Shown here: one piece after another, positions 20,940 through 33,489 of the stretch
Position numbering within the stretch: the stretch's first letter is position 1
How the letters are laid out: the number at the start of each line of letters is the position of its first letter
Source of the DNA: Nymphaea colorata
Taxonomy: Eukaryota > Streptophyta > Magnoliopsida > Nymphaeales > Nymphaeaceae
Direction of reading: 5' to 3'
DNA: 64,000 nt
Assembly: GCF_008831285.2 (NCBI RefSeq)
Contig: NC_045151.1
Span: forward strand, 10,592,571-10,656,570
Position numbers and translations under genes: made by a program
Notes under the pieces: model-generated
Told to the model about the DNA's origin: nothing
What the model saw: the letters and a program-made list of their open reading frames with translations, nothing else
Database searches by the model: none

Positions 20940-21561
20940 ATATATATAACCCGTGTCAACAAGGCGCAACATGGATAAGAGTATGGGTATGCCCCTGGAC
21001 ATAGCCCGGGCATGATCAAACCCATGCCAGGTGTGACCTTTGCACCCATGGCCGTACCCATCCTTTTTTGGACTAGGTCAAAGTCGAAAAAGTTTATTTT
21101 TGTCCATTAAATAGGTTTTTTTTTCAAGTGTATACACGAAGGAAATGAAGAGCCCTTCATGTTCTCTGTAGTTTAACTGCACCTGTTTAGTAGGACTTTC
21201 TGGCGAGATTTTTCAGCAACTGGAAACTTTTTTCAGTGACTTAGTTTTCTAAATTTCTTTACATTTTATAGAAATTTCTACATTATTTTGTTTGTTTATA
21301 ATCTTTTTTTTTATAACATCATATTGTACCCATTTTTGAAAGTGGTCCACACTCATGCCCATAACATTACCTGTGCCCATACCTATGTGACGTAGCTTAG
21401 AAGTAATGGCATCAATATTGTGCATAACTGAATAGAGCTTCCATCATAAGTGGTGAAGGATATGTGAGAGTTAATGGAGAACATACATGTAGAGAAAATG
21501 TGAGTCCTTTCTTTCCTATTTAATTTTTTCTTTTCTGCAGAAAAAAGAGACATATTAGGAT
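20940..21561. repeat. dispersed-repeat-like stretch with CCCATGCCC motifs
   Basis: Contains multiple degenerate copies of CACCCATGGCCGTACCCAT-like words near 20,960-21,070 and again near 21,325-21,390. I could not define ends. No coding sequence. Confidence 0.3.
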
Positions 21562-22283
21562 CTTAGTTGTTAAGGCGTCGCCTAGACGACGCCTAGGCAT
21601 GGACTACTCGTCAGTCCTCATCCCATGCCTAAGTCCATCACTTAGGCATGGGGTGTGGGTTTGGCGTCTAGGCTGGACTAGGCGTGTTGGTGCATAGTCC
21701 ATTTGGAAGTTTGGGTGACTTTAGCCTCTGATACTTGATTTGTTTTGCTTCTCAAGACCTATTATGTCTTGAGTTTAGCTGAATTTTATTGCAGCTAAAA
21801 TTTTATTGCAGGGAGTCCAATTTTTACCTGAATTGACTGAGTTAGGATTGTAGGTGTGATTTGAGTTCTGCTAATGTATGCATTAGACAGCTTAAGTCAG
21901 AGTTGTGTAGGCATCCTTTTACAGTCTTTCAAATTTGTTCATATTCAGTTGCCATCTACCATAGGTCCAGTTTTGAGAGCACAGATTTCAAAGTATGTAT
22001 TATTTTGGTTATGTTCCGTTTCATGTATATTGTTTAGAGGTCAGTTTCAGTTCTACAATGAGAAGTCTATCATCTGGTTTAAATTCAATGCATTAAACAT
22101 TTTATTTTGCTGTTTTACAAGTTGATTTTGACTAACCCTAACTTGCTAACATGCTAACTTAACACATAAAAAATAAAGCTAACATTTTAGAATTAAAAAT
22201 AACTTAGTAAAATTGCAACAACTTTTGGACCCCTTTTTAGGCTAGGCTCACCTAGGCAGCACCTAGCCACCTTGACAACTAAG
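21562..22283. mobile_element. hAT-type non-autonomous element, CTTAGTTGT family
   Basis: 722 bp with inverted ends CTTAGTTGTTAAGGCG (left) and CTTAGTTGTCAAGGTG (reading in from the right), followed by CCTAGGC-rich subterminal DNA on both sides. An exact 8-bp target duplication ATTAGGAT is at 21554-21561 and 22284-22291. The interior has no convincing reading frame. Confidence 0.9.
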
Positions 22284-22291
22284 ATTAGGAT

Positions 22292-22576
22292 AGTGAGGAA
22301 TGGTGTTAGATCGTGGAACAACAAAATGAGAGAGAAATAGGTACCTTCATTATTGTGCGAAACTTAAGGAGTTCAAGTAACACAAAAGCAGGAGCATAGA
22401 AAAACAAATAGCATAATCCTATTTCTGTGACTGAGCAATGACAAAACTAAGTATGCAATCCATGTCAAGGATTTGCAAAGTAGGCCACTGCAATTGAGTT
22501 CATTCAGGACAGGTGTTTCAGGTCCGGTGCAGGTATGGCTGTTGGTTTTTGATGTTTAATCTAATCACACACACAG

Positions 22577-22632
<56 letters not shown>

Positions 22633-23374
22633 GCTTTAGGTGGAAATTTGTATTAAGCCCAAACAAATTATCTTTACTAACTTGACTGGTTAAGCAGCTA
22701 TTACCTCCATCATGCATTTGCTGAAACTTATCGAAACAACAGAGATTCAAAGAAACTCTTGAAATAGCAACCCACTTTGGTTTCAACTTAAGCAGGTAGG
22801 GAAACAACAAATATAATCATGTCAGAACATTCTTACATACATAATGGATTAGTGGTTTGAACCAACATCCTGAGAAGGTTTTGATGTTCATAAAACATGC
22901 AAGTTTACATACTGTTATATGCAAATTGCTTAGAGATGGAGAGAATACTGTTTCACAATATCATTTTGTTGCAAGATGGATTTCATCAGACATTGAACAC
23001 AAACCTATACCACCACTCTATAGCAAAATATATGCTAGTGACAGTATCTCATGCCCTTTAGGGGCTAAATAAGTTGAAAAAAGCTATCAAATTGAACACC
23101 CAATCATGACCTAAAGTCCAACTTACTGATGGATTCTGACTGCTGTTCGTATTAATCCCCACTGCATATAGATTATAGAACCCCCTTTCTCCAGATGTTA
23201 TAGATATTAACACTCATTCAAAGTGGAGATCAGAACTCCAAACCATCTAAAGAGTGTCACAAATTAATGATAAATCAAACTATGTTGCCCATCAAGATTA
23301 AGCATTATTTTTCACATCTCTAGTCAAATAACAACCGACCAGATATTCCTTCTAGCTTGGTAAAGGTTTATGAC
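22292..23374. other. no gene seen; contains a (TA)n run
   Basis: A (TA)n microsatellite occupies about 22,580-22,628. The remainder is AT-rich and without recognisable coding or repeat structure. Confidence 0.4.
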
Positions 23375-23419
23375 TTAGCTGTTAAAATATAAATCCTTCA
23401 CCAGCATGTTGAAGAGGAG

Positions 23420-23665
23420 TCTCTTAGGATTCCACCTCCTTGTAGAATGTCTTAAGATATTTAATGTCCTTGTAACATGTGAAGAGTCTCCTAGGATTCT
23501 ATGTTGTAGTTAATATCCTTGTTATATGTGAAGTCTCCTAGGATTCTATGTTGTAGTTAATATCCTTGTAATATGTGAAGTCTCTTAGGTTTTTATGATG
23601 TAATTAATATCCTTGGAGCTTGTGAAATCTCCTAGGATTCTACGATTAGAGACTCTTAGAATTCT
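23420..23665. repeat. 47-bp tandem sub-repeats inside the solo LTR
   Basis: The word TCTCCTAGG or TCTCTTAGG starts units at 23420, 23487, 23534, 23581 and 23628. The last intervals are 47 bp and the first is 67 bp. Confidence 0.85.
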
Positions 23666-23676
23666 GGAAATGGGAT

Positions 23677-23684
23677 TATAAATA
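23677..23684 (+). promoter_or_regulatory. TATA box of the solo LTR
   Basis: TATAAATA followed by GAGGCC, in the position expected of a plant LTR promoter, about 65 bp before the CT-rich tract. Confidence 0.5.
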
Positions 23685-23737
23685 GAGGCCGTGCAAACCA
23701 TTTTGGCTACGGCTTCTTCTCCTCAGTTTCTTCTTGT

Positions 23738-23846
<109 letters not shown>

Positions 23847-23906
23847 TCCTGTGCGTGAGTACTGTTTTCTGGTTACAGATATTGGTGCTAGATTTCTATC
23901 ATTAGC

Positions 23907-25180
23907 TGTTTTACTTCTTACGTAAAACCTCTGAATTTAGAATATGCAGAATCATCAAAACAAATGGCCATCATTCAGAAGAAGCACATGGAAGGCAAAA
24001 GCCAAAATTCGAATCCAGAGCTGCAATCGACTCTGGTGGATGTATTCTCATGGCACTTTTTGTGCCAATCCTAGGCATTACTCAACATAATATCTCAACA
24101 TGGAATTCCCTATACTTTCTGCCTATGAACAACAAAGTGTACTTAAGAGAAATTAGCCGCCAAGTGGATACACGCACAGATTGCAGTTAAATCAAAAACT
24201 ATTATTGCAAAATAGATGTAACCGCAGAGGATGAGATAACACTTAAGTCCATATCTAACCACACACTCGAAATTTGTGCGGCTGCTCTATGCTTTCCCCA
24301 TCATTGAATAAGAAAATATGCGTACCCAACTTTACTCCAACCAACTCTTAACAACCCATATGAGCAGATACCATTTTATCGATTACGGCACCAAGAAGAA
24401 AACATAACCATCAAACTAGGACCAGACACAAACATCCATTGGTCAGAACCCCAGATAAAATGAGCGCCAATCCCCAACCATCAAACAACAATCATCTTCT
24501 CAAACTTTGAACTATCAATCTGGCTCGAAAGGGCAAAAAAAGAAACAAAGGAACAAAGAAAATGAGAAAAAGAAACAGACGATACTGTTTGAAATGAGCC
24601 TCAGCATATGCAGAAAAGAACAAGATGAAAGAATTTCAATCCGACAAAAGAGGAATACGGACAATGATTCCATGGAGCGAACCCCTTTTAGGAGCTGCAG
24701 CTGAGAAAGCAAATCAACCGGAGCGGAGGTTATCTCACAGTCGAGGGATTGAAACTGCTCCTGCGGAAATTGGAAAACTCTTTGGCTGTCACAAATCTGA
24801 AAGGCTGACGGTGGCGACTGGGTCCAGGTCCAAGATGGAAGCAGATAATTTCAACGAAGGCCCTCTATTTCCAAAGTTTTACCAGCCCCCTTTTACGGTT
24901 GAAGAACAAGAAACCGGAAGTCCGGAACGCCAAGAATTTGAAAAATAACGAAAATTTTAATCGTACAGCTTGCACAGTTTGTTAAGATCATGAATTATTG
25001 CGGTAAGCTGCTCTGAATTTTCGATGGGTTAATCCAAGCCTTTTATCCACATTATTGTACTTCGTGTTGTACAACCTTTTCTTTTTAACGTTTACTCAAA
25101 GAAAAACTGTTTTAACTGTCAAGGCCATGTATCTATAGCTTTAAGATTTTGATTTATTTTAAGGTTTGGTAAACATATGG
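23907..25180. other. no certain gene; GC-richer block at 24,500-24,950
   Basis: The block 24,620-24,950 is richer in G and C than its surroundings and looks less repetitive. Open frames on both strands are about 65-107 codons and match nothing I know. It could be a promoter or 5' untranslated exon of the minus-strand OTU gene, but no splice link can be shown. Confidence 0.25.
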
Positions 25181-25185
25181 TACTT

Positions 25186-25370
25186 CTAAGAGCCAAACTA
25201 GAAATTTTTCATGACAAGGGTTCAATTAAAGTTTCTAAATTTTTATAAATTTTTATAAGGGTTGAAATATCATTTTTCAAAACTTTCATATAAACAATTG
25301 AAATTTTTTAAAATTTACATGTAAATTTCTTTTTTTTTTCTTTTTCTTTGAGTTGAAGGGGGCCACAAAA
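25186..25370. mobile_element. GGCGGAGCC-family MITE, degenerate copy 1
   Basis: Shares the family body (CTAGAAATTTTTCATGA, then GGGTTGAAATATCATTTTTC and AAAATTTACATGTAAATTT) with the copy at 46,328-46,511. The inverted ends are eroded and no duplication is readable. Confidence 0.55.
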
Positions 25371-25662
25371 GTCCCTATGTGTCAAACTCCTTAATGTGAG
25401 TATGTCGTCCATCGCACTATGCCCCTTGGGGCTTTGTCTTGTACAATTATTATCACATTATTTTTGTTTGTTGCTTCTTTAATTTGCTGTTCATTTTTTT
25501 CTATCCACTTACATGTTCTAAAGCTTTCACAACCATTTGCATAAAATTATCTCGTCGTTTCATTTTACAAACTTGTGATATTTTGAATACGCATGCAATT
25601 CTTTGCAACCCAATTGAAATCTCAAAGTCCATAAGAATTTAGAGCAAAATCTCCACTAGAAG

Positions 25663-25838
25663 CAGGGGTGGAGCCATAAATTTTTAATGAGGGTAATCGA
25701 ATTAAAGTTTTTAAATTTTGACTAGGTTCGAAATATTATTTTTTAAATTTTTATATAAAACAAATATTTTTTAAAATTTACATATATATTTTTTTTAAAT
25801 TGAGGTGGAGCCAAGGCTCTACCTTGGCTCCGCCTCTG
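25663..25838. mobile_element. GGCGGAGCC-family hAT-type MITE, copy 2
   Basis: 176 bp with ends CAGGGGTGGAGCC and, reading in from the right, CAGAGGCGGAGCC. An exact 8-bp target duplication ACTAGAAG lies at 25655-25662 and 25839-25846. It sits inside the 3' part of the LINE, so it is younger than the LINE. Confidence 0.9.
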
Positions 25839-25999
25839 ACTAGAAGCATGTCGAATTCCAAACCAAAAAACAATATATTATTGTTAGCATACAAACATTT
25901 GAAGAGAACATGGCTATCGTCATCCACACTTTTATTGCATAAGGCACACCTTAAGGCTATTGCATAGTCAAGCCTTTGAATTCTGGCTTCCAAAGGCAA
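25775..25999 (-). pseudogene. LINE zf-RVT region
   Basis: The PLEARIQRL and CxxC...HxxxxC pattern (CALC, then HVLFKC) is the zinc-binding region after plant LINE reverse transcriptases. It is cut by the MITE at 25,663-25,838; LINE-like sequence continues to the left of that element. Confidence 0.7.
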
Positions 26000-26199
26000 T
26001 CTATCGAAGCTAGGGATATCTAAAAAACCAACAACCTCTGGAAACGATTTTGGATAACCAAATAAGTTGCTTTTACTTTGTACCAGGGTCTTTAATCCTT
26101 ATTTTTTACCAGATATGATTCTTCAACACAATAGGTCTACTATTAGATTTTTATGTCAACTCATCATTTCCTTTTCTTAAATTGGTATCACACATCTAG

Positions 26200-26530
26200 A
26201 AGTCATTGAAGTATAATCAACCCATCTATTGTATTTATCAATGTACCTTAATATTGACTCATTAATTGATAGACTCGGCTCAGGTTCTATCTCTACCAAA
26301 ACTTCAAAAGTTATACATTTAACTAGAGGATATTCCTGCCAAGGATCAAGCACAAACTTGGCTAATGATCCATCTCTAATATGTTCATTAACTAACAGGC
26401 TCAGCTCAGGTTCTATCCCTGTCAAAACATCAAATCTTGAACATTTAACTAGAGGATATCTTTGCCAAGGATCAAACAGAAACTTAGCTAAACTATTCAT
26501 CTCTAATATGCTAAGTCATTTCATTGTTTA
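26200..26530 (-). repeat. in-frame 126-bp tandem duplication inside the LINE
   Basis: Two copies of a segment encoding SLAKFxxDPWQxYPLVKC, with period 126 bp (CAGGTTCTAT starts at 26281 and 26407 on the plus strand). The length is a multiple of three and the frame stays open over both copies. Confidence 0.8.
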
Positions 26531-27189
26531 TCTTTTTCATACTTCTAATAATATGTTTCTATAGAGGAGAATAAAAGCTAGAAATTTGAATATCTCAAAT
26601 ACCTTTGGTCAGCAAAAGGTTTAGATTTGCATTTGGAAGCCCACAAACCCTGATCATTAATGATAGCACATGCCAACAAAGCTAAATAAGTAGTATTAGT
26701 CTCCTTTAACTTTCTAAGGCCCACTCCTTCCACAACAAGTAGGGATAAGGAATTTCAAGAAATTAAATGAGGTTTCCTATGGACCTCTTAATCTCCCCAC
26801 AAAAAATTAACCATAATAATCTCTAGTTCCTTGATTAACGAACCAGGGCATCAAAGCACCAATAGCTAACACATGGGCTGAGCTTCTAATACTGACTTTG
26901 TAAGGCATAATCTACCAATATATGAATGCAATCTCTCTTTTCAAACATTTATTTCATGTGGGCTTTGAGAACCAAATCATTCCAAGATGACAAGTCAATA
27001 GGCTCTATGAAAGAGGAATATGTAGATACTTCATAGGGAAGAAGCCTCTCTTCCATCCACACTACACCCATACTACTGAATAATGAAATCAATTTTACTC
27101 TCTTCCATTTTAAATGGGAAAAAAGGGATTTTTCCACATTTATATTTCTACAAGCCCCTTTGTAGAACTCATATAATGCAACATTAATA

Positions 27190-27724
27190 TTTTTCATTGA
27201 TTTTCTGGAAGCCTAAGAAAACGAGTAAACCATCAACATAAGTGATCAAGTTAACCCCTATTGTACCCCTTGCCATCATTGGAGTTTCAAGAAGATTCCT
27301 CCTCCTAACTCCCCAGTTCAGCTTCCTAACAAGCATTTTCATAATAATCAAGAACAAGTAAGGTCAAGTAAGGTAAAATGAGATCACCTTGTCTCAACCC
27401 TTTCTCACTATCAAAATATTTCCCCTTTTTTCGATTAATAAGCAATGCATAAGGGATCATAAGCCATAACTCTAAAAATCCAAGTTGAATGAAAACCATT
27501 ATAAGAAAGGGCAGCCTCAAGAAAAATCCAATTAATATGGTCATAGACCTTAGAAATATCATTTGAAGGCAAATGCTAGGCAACTTTCCTTGGGACACCA
27601 CATAAACAATCTCAAGAGTTAATAAGAAGTAATGATGGTTATGGATGTTTCTTCCTTCCAAGAAAACTCTTTGGCTGGCATTCTTAGGTCCCTTAAGATT
27701 TTTTTTTTCCATGTGGCTGATCAT
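27190..27724 (-). pseudogene. LINE reverse transcriptase fragment
   Basis: Contains KGKYFDSEKGLRQGD, a block conserved in plant L1 reverse transcriptases, and further on LITYVDGLLVF where the family has ITFADDLLVF. Loss of one catalytic aspartate, and the stop codons between, mean that it is not functional. Confidence 0.75.
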
Positions 27725-28975
27725 AACCTTGAAATGAACTTAAATAAACCCTATGACAATAGACCTAAAATCCATAATGTGATTCGACTTGGATTTGGTT
27801 GGAATTAACATTATATGTTTTCTTCCACTACTTCCAACCATTTTCTCCTTACAAATAAGACCTTTAATTTTTACGAAAACTTCCAAACCAACAATATCCT
27901 AATATGAATGAAAAACCCAGTTGGATAACCCATTATGCCCTAAAGAACTATCTCAAGAAGCTTGAAAGATAGCCTATTTGATTTCTTCATCAAAATAGGT
28001 CCTAGAATAATCACATTTTCTTTATTAGTCACAAAAAAGTCAGGCCACATATCTGCTGGCAGCAAAATAGAGGAATCATTCTTGCTGAAAAAATTCTTGG
28101 AATATAGAAAATAGGCTTCCTAGATATAATTAGGCTGACTGAACTCACCCAAATCAGTAGTAAGAGCAAATTTTCTTCTTATGAGTCATGTCTTTTGGGT
28201 ATTCATGGAAAAATCATTTATGAGCTTCCTCATCTTTAAGCCATTGAACCCTAGATTTCAGCTTCCACATGATTTCTTCTTCTAAAAGTGTTTGAGAAAG
28301 ATCTGATTGGATCTACTTTTCTCTAAACACCCATTTAGTAGAGCAAAATCAGAGTTTTGTTACATGTCAGATGATTCATTTTGAAGTCTCACCACCTTCA
28401 AATCTACCTTGCTGGTCACCTAATGTTCTACTCTTAGCGTCTGTCTCATATTACAAGTTTCTTAACTAAGACCAACATAGGACAACCCTTAAAATCAGGA
28501 ATTTTAGGCTTCAACAATAATATTTCTACAGTTAGCATGGAGGCTCCAATGTTTAAAAAATCTAAAAATATTCATGTCACCATGCTCAAGAACACAATTT
28601 TTGCTCCAAAATTAAAGCAGCATGGTCAAATGTAGCCTGGAATAAAACATTACCAGAAAAAATTCTCACCACCGTTTGTTAAGTGCACATGATCAATTTT
28701 ACTTAGCACCAATGCTGAACTTCCCACCTATTAGACCAAGGGGAACACTAAAATCATCAACCTTTGACATATCAGTAAATTGAATAAAAGATAATTGAAG
28801 GCTACACGTGCATGAAAAATAGGAGGTAGGCCATATTTTTTTGAACAACTTTGAACAAAATTAAATTTTCCAATCACTAACGTGGAAGGCTTCTCGTAGG
28901 CAAGAAGGGCAACTAACATAATCAGTTGCCCTTTGTAGATCCTATATAAAATCAATGTGTGTGTGTGTGTGTGTC

Positions 28976-28987
28976 TCTCTCTCTCTC

Positions 28988-29041
<54 letters not shown>
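28976..29041. repeat. (TG)n(TC)n(TA)n microsatellite
   Basis: Compound repeat preceded by a short GT run from about 28,957. It interrupts LINE-derived sequence. Confidence 0.9.
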
Positions 29042-29042
<1 letters not shown>

Positions 29043-29924
29043 CATTAGACATTAAATCATCAACAATTTTCACAAGAGAGCAGGATATCTAGTGAAGGTT
29101 AAATCCATGAAACCAAATTAACATTTCTAAGATTCCAACCATAGACTAATCTTGCCCAATTACTATTAGTTTCTAAGTTTAAATCAGATTCAAATTTAGA
29201 AAGATGTTTACGAATTATGTCTAAATTCAACTCAGTCAACATAGTATCAAAGAAAAACATAATCTCTAGATTATGAAAACTAACAAGATGAAGCAAGTCT
29301 CTTCACACAGTTATATTAGTCAGCCCTCTAAAATTCCAACTTAGACTTTCATATCTAGGAATCTTATTTCATACCAAACTTATGAATACTTAGAGCATCG
29401 ATCTCTTTATTTAGTTCATAATCAACTTGTATCTCTAAACTGCAGACATCAGACTGAACCTGATCTTGCCTAGTCAAATCGCATACAAGAGTTCTCCATT
29501 CTATTTTTCCCACCTCCTGCAAAGCCTTTCTTTTTCAAAATTCTCACTTCTTTGCACAGAAGGCCCCTTTTCTTCTCTACCAACTTTGAAGATGAAAAAC
29601 CGTTATTATTAGTCCATCTAGAAATCTTTCTTTTCTCCAATTTATCATCACCATTGGACCATCTCTTGTTCTCTAGAGAATCCAAGGGGAACATCTTCCA
29701 ATTCATCTATTACGTGAATGTTTCCTTGAGTAGAGTTTTTTAGGGAAGAATCTTCCAACAAATCCGAAACATGGAATTCCATTTTGGAGACACCTTGTAA
29801 AGCCTTGCGAACAGAGCTGGTTTTGATCTGCATATTGCATGGTTCAGGTTAGTGTTTGGGTTGTTGAACCACCTCCTCATGAACTGAGTCCCCCGTAACA
29901 TCACTATTTAATAAGCCTGAGCCT

Positions 29925-30220
29925 CGGGCTGGCCTGCAGCTTATAACCAGGGCTGGGCCTGGCCCGACTACCTGAAACCAAAGCCTCAGTTTGATCTGGC
30001 CCGGCTTGGTCTGGTTAATTTTTAATATAAAATAATATATAAATATACTTTAATCATAATAAAATATATAATTACATATAAACATAGTAAAATAATATTA
30101 AATATAAACTATTGGGTCTAATAGAGCTGAGTTGAGTCGGCCCAATTTCTGAGCCTCTGGCCTAAGTCGAGCCAGGTACCAGGTACCTGTTGAGTGTTAG
30201 GTACTCGACTCCATGCCCAA
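29925..30220. repeat. dispersed-repeat-like segment with GGGCCTGG motifs
   Basis: GC-rich GGCTGGGCCTGGCCCGA words at both edges enclose an AT-rich core (about 30,010-30,110), the pattern of a known type of plant dispersed repeat. Ends and duplication are not clear. Confidence 0.35.
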
Positions 30221-31130
30221 ACTTACCATTCAACACATCAAATGAATTAAGATGCGGAGCAAAGTTCTACCACATTTCTCTAGGCTAGGAAGGCACCCTT
30301 CTGACCTTCGGTCATCCATTCTCAAGCGATAGTTGTTCCACAGCCACCTGTTTAGGATGGAGACACACATAGGTATTATGCGTAGTAGCCCCACAATGCA
30401 CAATAATGGATTTCAGCTTCATAATGTTCAGTAGTTTTCTTGATAATGACGCATACTATGCAATGCATAATGATGCACAAATATCTAGATAAACAATGTC
30501 AAAGATTATAAATATAAAAAAATATCGAATTTTTGGAAGTTAAGAAGCAGACCATCAATCATATAGAAAAAATTTTAAAGAACTGCTTATCAAAAGAAAA
30601 TATTATTTTTTTGATATAAAATGACAAAAATGTCCTTGTTGAAAAAGAATATTTTTATTCGGCCAAGGGAAGAGTGGTTCATTATGTAAGGGAGTTTTAT
30701 AGTTTTTTTTCCTTAGTAGGTAAACATTTGTCTTTTTGTTAACTTTGAGAAGCTTATTGCTAAATGTTAGACTTTTTTATAAATTTTTCAATATTAAATT
30801 AATAATATTTAGAGAAGAAAAAGAAAGGTGGAGATTGAAGCATCACCCAACACGTAACCTTTAACCTTTTTCGCAAATTTCCATCTTCTTGCGGTTTCTT
30901 ACAAGGAAAATCAAAGGCTTTTGTTTATATTACTACATTTTGCGTTTCGCTGGATGGAAATTAGAACAGTTATCTTTTCTTCAAAACTGCTCCTTAGTTA
31001 GATTTAGTACATGGTCCGACAAAAAATTAAGAATAATAAGCACTGGAAGAATTTTAAAAAAATAAATTCGTTCTAAAAAAGTGTTGTGAATCCCACCTAA
31101 TTTTATGCCCCCATGCAATCTATATATATA
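30221..31130. other. no gene or element recognised
   Basis: AT-rich, with poly-A and poly-T runs. No coding frame above background. Confidence 0.4.
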
Positions 31131-31134
31131 TCAT

Positions 31135-31334
31135 GAGAAATGGGTAGGTGCTAGTTTTTTTTTTTATATAACTCTTTTAATTAAACGATGAGAAAAGAAA
31201 AAGAAAAAGAGAGAGTTTATTCATCATCTAGTATTCTTTTCCAACTTTTTCTCTCAAACCAATTTGTCTTTTTTAAATCAAAGATTAAAATATATTTTTT
31301 ACGAGTCAACACATAAGACACCTACCAATTTCTC
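31135..31334. mobile_element. MITE-like inverted-repeat element
   Basis: 200 bp bounded by GAGAAATGGGTAGGTG and, reading in from the right, GAGAAATTGGTAGGTG (15 of 16 match). The interior is AT-rich. No target duplication could be read with confidence, so the superfamily is open. Confidence 0.55.
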
Positions 31335-31608
31335 CTATATGATCATTTTATGTAGAAAGTAAAACCAATTGTTCCTATATCATCATTTAATATTTAGAAT
31401 GAAATGAAGCATTAATATTTATGGCGGTTCACATTGGAGAATCTTGAACCTAATAATTCCAATCCTCATTGCTGATCACATTAATTACAATGGTTGATCA
31501 ATCACCAATTTTAGACGCATGATTTTGCTTCGATTAACCGTTTAGAAGAACCCCATGTGAATCCGGCAGTTCCTTGATATTTATATTAAATATGTGCCCC
31601 CCTATAAG

Positions 31609-31809
31609 TAGGGGCAAAGCCAGAAAATTTTTATGAATGGAGTCGGATTATAGTTTCAAAATTTTGAAAGACCGAAATATCATTTATTCAAAACTTTGAT
31701 ATAGAATATTTTTTTTTAAAATTTACATATAAATTTAAAAAAGTTGATGGAGGGAAGGGGGTGGGGCCGGGCTCTGCCAGCTGCCGCCCCCTAGCTCCGC
31801 CGATGCCTG
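31609..31809. mobile_element. GGCGGAGCC-family MITE, copy 3
   Basis: Begins TAGGGGCAAAGCCAG and ends with CTAGCTCCGCCGATGCCTG. It shares the ATATCATTT and AAAATTTACATATAAATTT body words with other copies. The target duplication is not preserved. Confidence 0.65.
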
Positions 31810-32649
31810 TAAGTCCATTGTCATGCATCCTGATTGTTTGGCTTACGGATCGCCATACTACTTTGATCATAGACAAAATTAAACTAAACCTTATTTTTTT
31901 TTATTAAAAAATTATCAAATAGAACACTAACATGTTAATTCAATATAAAACATGGTCTAATTCAAGTTGTTTCGTTAAAAAATATTGATTTTTTATTATC
32001 AAAAGTTTGATATTATAAGAGTAGTTAATTTTATATCATCAAAAAAGCAAAATTGAATTAAAAAAACTGCTAATTTAATATATTGTCCTATCCAAACAAT
32101 CTTAAAATCATATTTATGAGTATTTAATTGCACGGAAGATAACTTTGACATTGAAATTCATTTGATCTAGAAATTCTTTATTGTAACGTAACTGGGAGAT
32201 ATATGCTAGGTTATCCTTACACAAGAGAGAGAGAGGGAATTCATTGATGAGCTAACTCTTTAAAATGGCACAATCCATAACTTTTTAATTTTTTGTAAGG
32301 GCAGAGCATAGTTGGTCGAACTCACAGACGTAAGAAATTTTGGTTATTACTTTGATTTTCATGGACATTATTTCTATGTGCTGTATGTGCTGTAAATGGA
32401 AATGAACAACATTGACAATCACACACACACAGGCCACAAAGCAGAACCCCCATGGTAGGTAGAAAGGAGGCCCTCTTCGAGGTGTCTCCTTCCCCGATAT
32501 AGCAGGGCGACTCTTTAAGCTGATGAGTTCATCCTCTCTCATACACATGATTTGATTGGACAGCATACTTCCAAGTAGGAGTTGGGGTCCATAGACGGCC
32601 CTTTATAGTCTGTTGCATTTAGTTTGGAATGAATTGGTCGGGTATAATA
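31810..32649. other. no gene or element recognised
   Basis: AT-rich intergenic sequence. Small open frames on the minus strand near 32,285-32,566 match nothing I know. Confidence 0.35.
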
Positions 32650-32849
32650 CAGTGGCGGAGCCAGAATTTTTTGGCTATGGGGCACTAGTACATAGTTTGT
32701 AAAAAAATTTTCTGTTATTTTAAAAATAAAGCAAATATTGGCGTTGGCAACACAGGCGTGAAGCTCGGTTGAGACTCCATTTCACATGGAGTTTTCTTGA
32801 GCTGGCGTAGGCAGGCGCCCACACCTGCCCCACGCTGGCTCCGCCACTA
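32650..32849. mobile_element. GGCGGAGCC-ended MITE, copy 4 (different interior)
   Basis: 200 bp with near-perfect ends: AGTGGCGGAGCCAG at the left and its exact reverse complement at the right. The interior differs from copies 1-3, so it may be a related subfamily. It contains a CAACACAGGCG...CGCCCACACC region. Confidence 0.75.
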
Positions 32850-33489
32850 TAATAATGTGCTTAATTGCCATTTGTTTCAAGTGGAATTCGCTTATACTCG
32901 GTTTTTCTTCCATTAATATTAACGATTGAATGTCATAAGTTAAAAGAAAGTTTATGATGGCAATATAGTACTTGTTTATTTCTATATTGTCATTTGATAA
33001 ATCTAAATGGATAAAATGATAGAATGCTCGCGTGCCCATCCCCGGGAGTCCTGCCCATCGCCTGAGATGGGAGATCGAGGCTGGGGAAACCGGCGTTATC
33101 TAAAAGGTGGGCGGAGATGGCGTCTGCAACTCTTGAAGATGCTATGGATGATTGAGGAGTTAGAGATTCAAACACGTGACGGTAAAACCTGCATCATCGT
33201 CACAAGCCAAGGTTTAGAGAGGATGAAACTCCCCTTCAGATGGACGGACTTAGCCTGTTTCGTTGGGGTTTCCAATTCCAGAAGCATGGAATACAGCTAC
33301 ATCGTCAGCAATCTGCGCATACAAGGGGCATAAATTAAGAACACTCGGTTCTCCTTCTAGAAAAGGGCATATTCTTGGTAACGGTAGACAGCGAATCGGA
33401 ACTGCAAGAAAGTTGGGCAACGGATGGATCTGATCCGGTAGAAAGTTGGCACAACGGATGGATCTGAGCCGGTAGAATGAAAAACTAAA
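32850..33489. other. unassigned stretch with a moderately GC-rich block
   Basis: At 33,010-33,330 base composition resembles coding DNA. A plus-strand frame of 108 codons and a minus-strand frame of 61 codons (32,990-33,175) are both open. Neither matches a family I recognise and no splice sites link them to anything. Confidence 0.25.

Larger units (their letters stand above)
25400..29900 (-). mobile_element. degenerate LINE (L1-type non-LTR retrotransposon)
   Basis: On the minus strand, in order: a possible ORF1 remnant (29,470-29,830), the start of the endonuclease (SWNFRGLTN, about 29,315-29,345), reverse transcriptase (KGKYFDSEKGLRQGD, about 27,380-27,430; the catalytic FADD box reads YVDG near 27,240), a spacer with DPW motifs, and the zinc-binding zf-RVT region (PLEARIQRL ... 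CALCNKSVDDDSHVLFKC, about 25,870-25,995). Stops and frameshifts are frequent. The MITE at 25,663 interrupts the 3' part. Ends are approximate. Confidence 0.8.
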
